Positions 43,530 through 57,100 of a stretch of DNA of 64,000 nt are shown one piece after another; positions within the stretch are counted from its first letter, which is position 1, and every line of letters starts with the position of its first letter. The notes under the pieces are model-generated. The model did no database searches. It had not been told where the DNA came from and was given only the letters and a program-made list of their open reading frames with translations. A program made the position numbers and the translations under genes. This DNA comes from Anisus vortex (taxonomy: Eukaryota; Mollusca; Gastropoda; Planorbidae): assembly GCA_949126835.1 (NCBI GenBank), contig OX421494.1, positions 5,374,353 to 5,438,352 on the forward strand. Direction: 5' to 3'.

Positions 43530-44800
43530 CGAGTATTGACAACTCTTAAATAGTATGCTTGCATGAAGATTGAAGTGTAAATCATTTCCGGTCCCATTCG
43601 TTCAATTGGTTCAAAACATACCTGTGTGCTGCGTTACTGGTTGTACGAAAAGATGTCGAGGGGTAAAATTTATTTCAATTCCAAAAGATGTTGCCAAAGG
43701 AAAACGATGTATAGTGAAAGTCAGACGTGAAGAATCACATATTTATAATCCCACACTATGCCTAATTGCTTGATGCAAAATAATTTTCTTTTTTTTTTAA
43801 ATCAAGGACGCAGCTTTTGACTAATTTATTTTAAAAACAAATCTAAATTTAACTTAACGCGACTAACACTTTGAGTATTAATTATCGCCCACTCACTTTT
43901 GATGTAAAAAAAACGGATTCCTCATAACTAATCTTGTAGCCTTTGTATACTTCATTCATGGTAAAGAACTAACTCAAACTAACAATGCTAGGTATCTGGG
44001 AGTAATAATAAATGATAAGTTATCTTGGAACCCTCACATTGATGAAGTAATTAAAAAATCAAACAAAACATTAGGATTCATAAAAAGGAACTTTTACAAA
44101 TGTAATAAGAATATAAAACTAAAATGCTATGTCACATTAGTTAGGCCTATACTAGAATATGCAGGATCTGTATGGGACCCATCAACTAAAGAAAACATTA
44201 AAAAATTAGAACAAATTCAAAAAAGAGCTGCAAGGTTTATAACTAGTGAATATTCCCAATTGACAAGAGTAACACCATTAGTCAAATCACTAAACCTAGA
44301 AACACTAGAGGACAGAAGGGCAAAGAGTAAAGTAGTAATAATACATAAGGCATTAAACTCTAATTTAGAAATACAACCCAATAACAATCTGTTGCAAAGC
44401 TCAGATAAACATAAAGACAAAAACACCTTCCTTGTCCCTTATGCGAGAACAAATGCATATAAGTACTCTTTCTTCCCGAGTGGCATTCGGGCTTGGAATG
44501 GGTTGCCTGAACAAACCAGGAAAACCAATAACCTAACATCATTTAAAACATTACTAAAAATGTAAGACTAGACTCGGACCACGGATGAGCGTAGGACGCA
44601 ATAATCTTCTTTATAGAAGGAGCGTCTGTAATGTATAAGATAAGATAAGATTTCAAGAATACCAGAACTGGCCGTCGAGGTTGAAATCATTGGTCAAACA
44701 CCAGCAAAAGCATGTTTTTTTGTTTACGAAAATGGCAGGAAATGTCACCGGAAGTTCATGATCTCTTCCATTTAATAAGGTCACGCCTTCTATATAGTAT
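43530..44800 (+). mobile_element. THAP-like transposon remnant split by a LINE
   Basis: 43530-43947 and 44652-44800 together match 15985-16570. At 43620-43760 the frame reads VCCVTGCTKRCRGVKFISIP KDVAKGKR: CxxxC, the IPKD box and basic residues as in THAP zinc-coordinating DNA-binding domains. It lacks the C-x2-H end and any catalytic domain. Confidence 0.6.
43948..44651 (+). mobile_element. AGATAA-tailed CR1-like LINE, best-preserved 3' part
   Basis: An open stretch encodes the C-terminus of a reverse-transcriptase protein: ARYLGVIINDKLSWNPHIDE, TLVRPILEYAGSVWDPSTKE, NIKKLEQIQKRAARFI, SLNLETLEDRRAKSKVVIIH KALN and FFPSGIRAWNGLPEQTRK, with stop at 44563. The 3' UTR holds a hairpin (cttctttatagaagg) and ends with taagataagataaga. 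It is inserted into the THAP element; the empty site is near 16412 in the proximal unit, so it post-dates the duplication. About ten other fragments in the window belong to this family. Confidence 0.85.
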
Positions 44801-45007
44801 GAAAAGCAAAAATACGTCCGAACCAAACTTGTAAATGAAAAACACAACTTTACATTTAAATGGTACAAAAAACCAATTGTGGTGATTTCTAATATTCATT
44901 GGAACAGATAGAACATTTCAAAATCTCTCTGCTCCCCAAAAATAAATGGGGGAAATAGAAATGTTTTAATTTCGTATTTTCATTTTCCAATTATTACATA
45001 ATTAATA

Positions 45008-45186
45008 TTATAAATGGACAGCATTTGTCTTCTGTGTATCGTTGAGAATAGTCCATAGTTTGTCTTCAGTTGGCTGATCCGATTCTTTTGTCGATTCCAA
45101 TGTAAAGTCCTTGACGCGCCATAATCGTTTGGCCCATGGAAACAGGAGAGACGGATCTGTGATAACTTTGGGCTTAAATATCATCC
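45008..45186 (-). CDS. SLC5 copy B exon 16 (C-terminus)
   Basis: 179 nt including TAA; single QPTEDKLWTILNDTQK then TNAVHL. Represents the unduplicated form of the copy A tail. Confidence 0.92.
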
Positions 45187-48100
45187 CTGTAGTGAAGATT
45201 TTGGTGAAGTAATAATTAGTATTGAAAGGCCATTTTCAGATCTGTAGAGATTTCTATAATTGTAAAGCCATTGATTAATACCCCCCCCCCCTTACAAATA
45301 AATCAATCTTGCATCCAACATTATATTTAAAAAATGGTTTTACTCACTATATAAGAGACTGCTACACACTCCTATTATAACAGTTACAGTAACTCCTATA
45401 AAAGGACTCCATGTGTACGATAAATCGTATAACGAAAAACCTTTTTCAGCGCTGAAAAATAAAAATAATAAGCTTAATCGTAATAGTTAAAGTACAATTT
45501 TAAAAAAAATGTAATTCATTAATTAGAATCTCCATTTAGATCACTATCTCTCCCATACTTAAAAAAAAAAAAATTCTAGACATTGTTGAGACATTGTACA
45601 CGTGCGCCAAAATATTGCGAACTGTAACGGGCCCTTATCGATTAAAATTACGCTAAATTTAAAGTGAATCTTAGTTAACTGCATTATTTCCCTTGACAAC
45701 AAAACAAGAAAAAAAACACTTGACCAAGTTATTCTACCTATATGTTGAACTTGCTGTAGACTGGAAGATGTCCCTGTAGTCAGATGTTGATGAGGCCCAC
45801 GTCATTCCGGAGTCTGCTGTTGACATATTGCTAAACGCTGACCAAGCACTGGAGAAGTTTCCCAGAGCGCATCGTGCGGTGGAACCAAGCGGTAGCCTTG
45901 GATCGCGTGCTCCGTACATAAAGGAGCCTATGGTTAGCCAGATGCTGACAAAAAGACCAACTGCAGTGCCAGAAAAAGCTCCCTGAAACATTGGAAGGAA
46001 AATAAGTAACACAAGCACAAAGTAATTAGAACGTGAAACCAGTTTATGGCATTTGGGGCAGATACCGCGGAGGTACGCAAAAAAACATACACCAGAGAAT
46101 AAATGTGTTTACTCTAGGTTGCCTTCAACATATCCTACGAAGAGGACGCAATAATCTTCTTTATAAAAGGAGCGTCTGTAATATTTAAGAAAATAATAAA
46201 ATGGGATGACTACGTTACAAACGAAGAAGTCGAAATGGGAACTGCCCAGAAGCCCATACTATGCGATCTTGAAAAAATAAATAAAAAAGGAAGTGGAAAT
46301 GGAATGGTCACACCCTAAGAAGAGGACCAGGCAACACAGTTCGAGAAGCACTTGAGTGGAGAGGTCGACAGAAGTGTTAAAAGCAGCGGAGTGGAAATGG
46401 CAAGTGATGAATCAAATGTCTGTCTCAAGACATGAATGGTGTGGATAAACATTGTCGAGGCATTATGTCTAACTAAGGAACCAAAGACAATCGATTGACT
46501 GATTAGCGCGAATCTTGAATACTATACTTCCGACCTGCTATAAGAAAAATGGCACAATCGAAGGCAACTATATCTTGTTTACAAGGCTGAACCACCACAA
46601 CACAAGATCTATCTATTTTACAAATCTAATTGATCATTAATACTTGCTGATCATAGATGCCAGTTATGAGGATAGGTAAAACAAGGGAAAGACTATTATG
46701 ATCATTTTATAATAATTGACCTATAAAGTGAACTGACCACAGCTTCAGCTTGAGGGAAAGCAGCGCCCATTATAAAAAGCCCTGTCAGTGGTCCACTGGT
46801 GGCGCTGATGGCTGAGTAGGTCAACTGACGTTGCGGGAAAAAAAAAATTGAAATTATTACAATACGGTTTAAATACTTGCCATGATTATATAATTTATTG
46901 ACTTTATATTGATCTACTTATAATTACGCTTATACTAGGGAATTTCTATATGTGGAACATAGATTCATTCCCTTGTACGTAGAAAATAGATTCAGTCCCG
47001 TGCACCAATAAGTAGAAAATGCTTAATATATTTTAAATGTATAAACAATTGTTGCATATTCAGGCTTGAATCAGTCTTTGTTTGTTGTTGTTATTTTGTT
47101 GTTGTCATTGTGAACTGTTACAATTTTTGTAACTCATTGTCTGTCCGTGAAAAAGTATTTTGTGTACAAATCTAATTTATCTGGATTTCAACCAGTCCTC
47201 GCCAAAAGTGTATTCTTATTATTGTTACGAAGGCTTAATATAAATGTGTGCGAACGTAGGCCTACCCGTTCGGTGGAGACCTCTCCTCTCTCCCCCGGTA
47301 CGCATCCGTATGCAAAATATACCAAATCCAACCACCCCTGCTCCCCACAACAGTAATGTCATATGTGGATGGCCCTTGACATAAGCTGTAAATAATTAGT
47401 GGAGAACAGAGAGAGAGAGAATCTATTACCTGAGTAACGGGACCAGCAAAATGACGAAACACGTACGCCAGACCAATAATACCAAAACCGTACACACAGA
47501 CTGAAAATGTAGTCATTCAGATGATTGGATAATTTTAAAAGAAAACTAGCTGACTGAAAGAATAGAACCATGTAGTAAAATATTTTCAGTATCCCTTTTA
47601 ATAATTTGTTTTTCGATCAAAGTGTAAAAACAGAACTAAAAGGATTTATTTATGAACTTATTTACAACGTATTATAACTGATGAAAACTGTACCGATAAG
47701 TTTGGTCATCATCGTAATTGTCGCGTCAGTTCTCTTGGCCAAAAGTTTCCCCAGAAAATCTTCCACTGTGATGGCAGAAAGTGAGTTCAGGCCAGAGGAC
47801 AATGTGCTGTGGAATACAGAGAATGATGGTTCAACTAAATATATCGGCCGGCTGATCACGTGGTTTGTTCACCAGACTGTCAACAAAGCGGCCTGGGTTC
47901 TAGCCCTGCCGCCGACCAATCCCTGCCGCCCTGCAGAAGTTTTGAGCTTAGTGGACGTAATAATTTTCTGTCTAGAAGGAATATCTGTAAACTTATAAGA
48001 AGTCTTAATATGTATTGAAGCATAAAGCATATTATTTCATACTCGGGCACTTAGCCTCATCCACTGATCTAAAAAAAAAGAATGGATTGAGCCCGGAAAC

Positions 48101-51100
48101 AATATTCTTGATGCCAAAATCAAATAGCTTTCACTTATCTATAAAATTTCCTAAACACTGACCTGTATATACATTTTAAGTAATGTAGACATCTTTTTAA
48201 TTGTATAGATTTGTTCAATTTATAGGTCCATATTCCATAAAATATGGATAAGTGAATAGTGTGGATCACTGTGGTGTGGATAGTGTAGTCAATTCTAGTT
48301 TCAATTTGCACATACAAATTTAACATGAAGGTGCAATCTATTATATTTATAGATCAAGGGCCACGTCTTATAAATTGATTGTACTCAATGGCGTTCGCAA
48401 ACTGAGTTTAGATATGTGGGTTATTTGAAAGAGTCCATAATTTGTTAAGTTAACTGCCTTCTTAGAGCTATTAATTGAGAGTAACACAATCTAAGCCCCA
48501 TGCTGCAAAATAAAACTAATGTGGCATTGACTAAATATACTTATTTAGATTAAATTGTTACAATACAATTTATTGTTGAAAAAACAACAACATATCAATA
48601 AATAACCTCAGTGCCGCTGAAAAGATTGAAGCTATGTAGATACCTGGCAGACCAGGTAAGAAGCCCAAGGTCAGCATAACAAGGTAAGGCATCAGCTGGC
48701 AAAAAAGTGGGTAAAAAAAATGGTCATTTTTTACGACTCATTATATCAGGATTCAAAGATAGTGGTGTTTTTTAAATTAGAATTCTCTATTTCTGCTTGC
48801 TGTAGTCAGGGCTAGAGGTCACCGGAAAACAGGTTTCCGCAGCTGCTTTAATGATGATTAAGGATGATTCGTTCAACTTATTTCATTTAACAATGATAGA
48901 TGAAATAACTTCAGTTGTTGAATAAACTTTTTTATTTAAATTGTAGACTCAAGATCAAAGTAATCAATAATAGGCCGAATATAAAACAAATAGGCGAGAA
49001 AACTGGAGTTCCATAAAATATGTCTACTCTTAAAAAAACAGCGAAATATCAAACTTAACTGATTAAATTATGAGGGGAGTTTTACGATGCAAGGTAAAAA
49101 CACAAGAATCACGCTTTCCACGGGGTTGATAAACTCTGTTGTAATATTGCAGCTACGCAATACCAGCCTAAATTACGACTCAGGACTGAGATCTAAATCT
49201 CCACTTTCACGGGATGGACGAAATATAAGGTCATACCTTCCCCCTCTCCTTTAAAACCTAATACGCCTACGCACTACAGGTCAATATACTATACGGGCCA
49301 TTTATTTATAACCCAAATTCTTAACTGGTTTCTTTTGTAAGACCCAAAGAAAATGTAAGCTTATACCAGAGCTTCTAAATTCTAAATGTATTGGGTCCGA
49401 AAAAATATATTAGGGCATTACCCACTGATCTATAAAAAGAATGGATTTGGCCAGAAAACCATAGACTATAATATACATGGACCGCTTGCTTTAGTATTTC
49501 TGCAATATGATGACTCGAAACACTGATTTTCTGAATTTCCGATTCGTTGTTTCCTTTGCACTTCCGTTTTATTGAATCGTTTCGATTTTCTTAATGAAAC
49601 ATTAAAATTTAAATCGAAAGTTGTATAAAGCGTAAACATTTAAGAAACAACGAGGAGAGTAGAAGTAATATAAGACAGCCTTATTGGTTGCGCACGGAAA
49701 AAAAGTTCATATAAGCTCTAAAAATAGAGCAAGCGGTCCATCTTTTTATAGTCTATGAGAAAACTATATTCTTGAAGCCAAAATCAATAGGCTTTCAACT
49801 TTCAAGTGACTTTCACTTGTCTATAAAATTAGATATCCTAAACACTGACCTGTAAATATATTTCAAGTGACTTAAGACTTCTTTTTTATCGTAGTGTAAT
49901 AAATTCTAGCCTCAATTTGCGCATACAATAAATTTATTATGCAGGGGCTATTCATTCTTTGTATAGATCAGTTCAATTACCTGATTGGAATTTTTAATGT
50001 AGCCAGCAGCCATTGGGTCACACTCAGAGACAAAGAAGTAGGCCACAAGGACCAAACCTGATAATGCGAGCATGGTTTTGTAAATGAGAGCCAGTGGAAT
50101 GCTGAGCAAAAACATCCTGGAAATAAATATGGAAGTTTTTGTTGACTTTTAATGATCCAAAGGGAATTCCTCTGGTGGGGTGACAGCATTAGAAAAACGC
50201 TTGTAGTTGGATAAGTAAAACAGATATTCAAGGTTTCTGAATGTCATGAATTTTGTCAGGGTTTGTGTTTAACGTGGGATTTGTCATGAATTTAGCTCTG
50301 AGTACATATTTTGTTAGATGGTTTTAAGGTGGTGGCTCGCTCGTATATCTGCACTGTTGCCAGGTAGCACAAATTCAAGCCTATAGTCATGGACATGCAA
50401 GCACAAAGGGCGTGGTTGAGACGGGATGTTGAGCTCATTGCTTTCTCCACCATTGAGTCAAGGAGCCTCTCGGCGGTGCAATGACTCTCGGACGGGCGAC
50501 ACGGGCTGCCCGCCATGCGTTAGAACTTTTAAAGGGAGCGTATCGTATGTTTCCACACTTCGCTGCTTTGAGGCCCAATGGCCCAGATATGTAAACGCCG
50601 GATGACTCGTCGGGTTATTGTTTTTTTAGACATTATAAATCTAATTCTATCATCTCTGCACAAAGACTTTTTTTCGCTGACAAAACGATATAAAAATCAT
50701 ATTATATGTTCTATGAACTTACGCGATTAATCTTGTTGATTTTATAATGCCATATAATAGTTGTGCATGTTGTAGGCCTACAAACGCCTTAACACAGTGT
50801 AGATAGTCTACTTTTTTAGCAATAAATTTTGCAAACAAACACCACTTACGTTTTGGCTTGTCTCAGAGATTTTACTGAAGAAATTCGCTGCACCGTAGAC
50901 TGTGTAAACCCAATGGAGAACCAGTAAAATAACCCACCAATGGACTGCCCCCAGAAATTGTGACGTACACGAGGGTCAATTCTAAAACTGAAAGGAAGAT
51001 AGCCATTTAATGAATTCTAACTTGCTACTTCATTGAAATTTTCCGTCATAGTAAACATTTTTAAAACATTTTAAAAAGTTGATATAAGCTCTAAAAATAG

Positions 51101-54100
51101 AGCAAGCGGTCCATCTTATCTATGGTTAAACCATAGACAATAAGGCTGCCTTAAATTACTTCTACGTTCCTTGTTGTTTCTTAAATGTTTCCGCTTTATA
51201 CAACTTTCGATTTAAATTTTTCATTGAGACAATCGAAGCGACTTAATAAAACGCAACTGCAAAGGAAACAACGTATCGGAAATTCCGAATATCAGTGTTT
51301 CGAGTCATCATATAGCATAAATACTAAAGCAAGCGGTCCATGTATATTATAGTCTATGTTTTAACTGAATAGTCCTTTAATATTTTTCTTAATTAGGATG
51401 TTCCATGTTACGTAGTAATTATTGTTAAGCGGAATAGATACGTAGTAATCATACAAACTAGGTAGTTAATGTAATGTTTAAAAATATACATATACATTAT
51501 TTAGTCTTATAATATTCATATAATTTTCCAATACTTTTTTACAGTTTGATCATATCAAAGTTATAAATATTAAGCCTAAAATCGTTTTATAAAATAAAAA
51601 AAGAACCATATTAGAAAAATTAGCGCAAATAAAACTGTTGAATTATATCCCTTTATAATCAAAACAACATGTCCACATTTGATTCCAAACAAGTTATGTT
51701 TTGTACAGTGGCGTAGCCAGGTTTTGACGCTAGGGGGAACGAAATTTTAGGACAAAGGCCCCACTTGTAGCTATTTTTCCAGATAAATAGAATAACTAAG
51801 AATTAGTACGTATCAAGTGTTATAAGAAAACCCTGTGCCTCAGGATACACACACACTGTAAAATAGTGCAGTTTTTTTTAACCATTCACGATACTTTTTC
51901 TAGCAGTTATTAGTGATGGGAAAATTCTGCAAAATTGCTTGCATCTACAGCTCATTTTCGCGATGAACATCTAGTATCGAAAAGTATTTATAGAATTAAC
52001 GCGAGTGCTCTATAGCAGGGGTCGGCATCCTAAGGCACACATGCCAGACTTGGCACGCAGAACGATTTTTTTCAGTTGCACGCGAAAGACCGCCAAGAAT
52101 ATTGTTTAATGCAAGCGAAAAAAAACGTATGTCTGCATAATTAGTGGGTGCTTCATGGCCAACTACATGGACGTCGACTGTTTTAGTTCAGGAGTCTTTG
52201 TATGCAAAGCTTTCATCATTAGACTTGCAATCTGTGATTGAATCTATTGTTAAGATAGTCAATTGTATAGTTTCTCAAGTCTCTTCTAGAAGAAAGTCAT
52301 ACGGAGTATAGGTAAAGTCTTGGATAGATTATTTTCTTGTCTGGAAGCAATTAAGATGTATCCTAATGGAAAAAAAAATTCCGTTATTGAATGAGGAGAA
52401 CTGACTGTTGAAGCCAATGTTTTTGTATGACTTGGCGAAACGTTTTAGAGAGTTAAACTTCCATTTACAAGACTGGGTCCAAAAGTACTTGAAGTGTTGG
52501 TCAACTGGAATGGATTTGCATTGAAACGGGAAATATCTTGCCGTGAAATCAATTTCAAAACATTTAACTCTTTCCATAATTTAAGGCAAATTAAGATAGA
52601 TGAGCATTTTCAGAAGTACACTAGTTTTATTAAAACAATTAACTCGTTTGGTATCACTAGCATTAAATTTGAAGAATTTAATTGAAGGAAGTTAATTAAC
52701 CCTTTTTCTTTACATAAATTTTTCTAATATATTTCTTTGTTGTTTCCTTTTTAAAAAAATTAATGGCTTACAATTTATAACTTTAAAATGATCAAATTAC
52801 ACTAGATAGTTGAAAATTATATAAATATTTTATAACTAAAGAATGTGCATGTACATTTATAAACATTAAATAAACTACCCAGTTTGTATAATTATTCTGT
52901 AGGATTATCTCATCCACTTAACCCTTTAGCACTTAACCTAATTTCCTATGCGTAGCGCTGAAATCTTAAGCAAAGGGGCGTAACTCCTCACCAAAACACA
53001 ATATATGTTAGAAAAAAATTCATAACAAATTAAATAATTGACCAAAATTAATAATAATTTATTCTTAAATAGAAATATGGATGCTGAACACAAAGAAATG
53101 AATAATTTTGACATAGTATGAAGCGATGACACATAAAACGTTAAAATAATGACATTGTTTACATTATTTTTACACATATACCCATACACAGATGGATACA
53201 ATTTAGAATATTGCAGTATTTATCTTTAAAACCTTTTAATTTAATGAGGAATATAATAACCAATAAATTTAAAATGTTATATGTTTTAAGAACAATTTGA
53301 GAAAACCATTAATAATAAAACAAAATGTTAGTAATAAAAGTTGTTATTCGACGTATTCTAAGTTGCAAAAAAAACAAAACAACAAATAACAAAAGATTCA
53401 AATGTTCGTTTAATAATTTGAGAATTCTCAAGTACAACACAATACAAGTTAATAAAATACTTAACCAATAAAAATATATACAACAAACATTATAATTACA
53501 ACCTTTAGACAATAAAAATGAGAAAACCATTTCTCTTATTTCATAGGACTATGTAATAAAACACACTATTAACATGGAGTATGCATCTTCTGTATGGGAC
53601 AAACCAACTAAAAAAAAAGACAAATTATATTTAGAACAACTTCAAAAATTGGTGCAAAGCTCATTATATGGCATCCTTCCATCCTCAAGGGACGATGGCG
53701 CAGTCTCCTTTTCCTTTGTCCCTCGCCTTACTCCTGGTTCGCTTCTCTTCACTCCTTTCTGTAAGGTGGCTTCTGCGGCTTGAGTGCCCTCGCGCACCTT
53801 AGACCACCAGAAGGTGGGTTCCTCAAGCAAGGTCGTCCCACTTTTTGTGGTCAATGTGTGCCAGTAGCAAGTCTTTTTTTTTTACAGACGTCTTTAAAAT
53901 GTAGGTAAGCGCAACCTCTTTATATTGTTCCTTACTGCCAGATTTCCATATAGCAGGGCTCTTGGGATACGATCCGGACCCATCCTGTGGACATGGCCTA
54001 TCCATCACATGTACCTCTCACTCAGGATTGAGTTCATACTCAGCATGTGTGGAATTTCCTACGCAAGCATCGCAGGTGAAAGCTATTGAGCTGCTTCATT

Positions 54101-57100
54101 TGCTTAGCGTATGGGGCACGGTAGTCGAGCGGCAGCACGTTCGACTGGAGATCCGAAGGTCCTGGATCTGAATCCTGGTGGCGCCAGAATTTTTTCCCAG
54201 GACTTGAGGGTGAGTCTACTCAGCTCTGATGGGTACCTTACACTAGTTGGGGTAAAGTAAAGCCGGCTGGGCGGCATTGTGCTGGCCACAGAAACTGGTG
54301 AACGCTGCTTCACTAGCCCTATGATCACTTTGGTCCGAAGGGTACTTTACTACTTTACTTATTTGCTTAGCGTATCTAGCCCAGGTCTCACTTCCATAGA
54401 GCACGAATGCCTGGTAGACAGAGGTTCATATTACAAGAAAGACTAGGTCTAGAGCAAAGAAAATCAAAGTGTAAAATACTAATAATGCATAAGGAATTTT
54501 ATTCCAACTTGAATTTGAAAATACAACACAATAACAATATGTTATAATGCTCATACAAACATAAAGGCAAAAACCTTTTTTATCCCATAAGCAAGAACAA
54601 ATGCATATAAGCAATAATTTTTCCCGTATACACTCAAGAAATGGAATACTTTGCATGTACAAGCCAAAAAAAAAACAACATCATTTAAAACACTACATAA
54701 TAAAAATGCAAAGGTAAGCTCAAACGATAGATGTTTCATCACTAAAATGAAATAATATTTTATAATATTCAAAACACACTACAAGTATAATAATTTCACA
54801 CAAAATACAATTCTTAGCTCTGCCTCTCGCTACTGTGTATCGCTGGATGAACAGACTTCCGAGAGTCTATTTGGACACCTTTATATATATCCTCATAAAA
54901 AGGATTATGAAATCGAACAAAGTTAGATAGATTTTTTATAAAAAAAACTGGTATCATGGTCATTGTAGTGGAAGGTTATGGGACCATCAGGCCCAGCATA
55001 AGTAAGGCAACGGTTTAAAAACTAACGGTAAGTGTGACGTACACGAAAGGGTCAACCTGCTGTGAGAATAAAAAAAAGAAGGGATTGATAAATAAGTTAA
55101 AATGTAACACACGCAAGCACAGCAGTACGGTACTTGGACGTTAGACGGAATACTAAACCGAGCTGTATACTGTATAATTACAATAACGTTACCGACCCCG
55201 ATACCAGCATACTACAGAACAAACATGAACAAACGTGAAAGAGAGCTGGGCGAATTACAATGCTGCTGAGCAGTACGAAGCTTAAAGAAGAACAAGTATC
55301 CTACGATTGACAACATTCTTGCTGAACTTTTGAAACTTGGGTTGTAGCGGTAACCAAAACACTTACAACAATCTGGCACAAGATATGGTAAAAAATGGCC
55401 CAATGAATGGACCTAATCAATCATAAAACAATACCAGAATTACAGGACAATCAGGCTCATCATCCACACTAGCAAGGTAATGCTAAAAGATATCCTCAAC
55501 AGACTTAAACAAGTGGCTTGGAAAGTACTGGCAGAATAACAGGCACAAACAAAATTTAGCAGACTTATAAATACCGCTAGTTCATATAAAAACATAAAAC
55601 ACCACCGCGAACTCTATCATATGTAGGCTACTATACTTCACGAAAAAAAATTGATCGTGTATGTCAAGATGGACTATGGCCAATTATGAGAAGCTATGTA
55701 TTTCAATGTAAACATATGGGATTTCTTTAATATGTCAATATGAAGTCCGGCAAGGTTGCATTCTATCGCCAGTCATGTTCAATATCTTTCTAGGAAAAAA
55801 CAGATCATTACCACACATCCATCTCCATTGGTGGAAGACCCCTATGCAATCTAGCAGATTTAATTTAAATTAAAAATTATTATTTTAATTGATCATGAAA
55901 ATTGGCAAAGCAAAGTCCTTTGCACAACCTTATGTTACAAAGGTTGCAGCCAAAAACAGTCTCTGGGGCTCGTCCCCTTCTACCAAAATTCTTTGTCTTA
56001 GAACAATAGTGACAGGCATGCTTTCTTCCGTGCATCCTTATTTGCTGGTGCTCATTCAGATTGGTAGTTGCAGAACCAACTCTAGATGGACTTCTTGAAA
56101 CACTTCTTTGTTTCGAAATATTTCCAAGAACTAACCTTTCTGCAACATCTAGTCTGAAGTAGACCTGCTGTAAGTTTTTTAGGTTTTTCTGATGGGGTCG
56201 GATGGAGTTTTTGTATAGCAGCCAAGAATTTACAAGGCATACCTGGACCAAAAATCGAAAAATGTATCTCCACCACTTTCTTGATTTCCTGCCAAAATCA
56301 TAATATGAGCAGAATTGATCAAACATGTCTACTCCGCCCATACCACAGTTATAATTGTGGACTGATGTTGGTAGAATTGCATTCATTCTACCCATTGGAG
56401 TATTTCTGCTGACGGTAACAGTTCCAACATTGGAATTAGTGGACAAGACATGGACAACACGTTTGTCTTTCCAAGCAGTTGCTAAGAGATTGCCACTTTG
56501 CAGGTTTCGAGCTTCTCCTTTTTTTTAGGGCTTTGGTCCGGATAGGTTTCAGAGATGAAGGCCATTTTTTCCTGTTTGGTCGAATGGTGCCACAACAGTA
56601 AGTATTTAGTTGGAGCAGATCTTGAGCCAGTTGAATAGATGTAAATAAATTGTCAAAATAAAAATGATGCCATTTATTGAGGAATGGCCGGCCTAGTGTT
56701 GTAACAACATGATGACCTTCTCCGTATTCTGCTACTTCCCTTGATTTACCTGTATAAATATCAAAATTTAACAGGTAACTAGTATCGGCATCCGCAGCGC
56801 ACCATACTTTTATTCCCCAAGGATTAGGTTTAGTCCGAATAAACTGCTTGAAGTACAGTCTGCCTGTAAATGCAATCATTGCCTCATCAATACTAATGTT
56901 GACTCCAGGTTTGTAATGATGAGCAATTCTGTGAAAAAAAGCACAAGTTTACTAATATCTTTAAAATGACGAAATAAAAATAAATGTGGATGAGACTATA
57001 AAATACTTAGATCCTAGATACTTAGTTAAAAAAAAATATGTCTAAGTTTATAAGATTTGCAGTCTTTCCAAGTGGATTGGGATGTTGATTTGAGGGTAAC

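Larger units (their letters stand above)
52918..55879. other. Intron 7 (copy B) repeat mosaic
   Basis: AT-rich filler with LINE fragments 53566-53670 and 54420-54720 (AGATAA-tailed family), a SINE at 54113-54360 and an RTE fragment at 55285-55860. A TTAACCCTTTAGCACTTAAC motif at 52918 might be a piggyBac end. No host gene seen. Confidence 0.5.
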
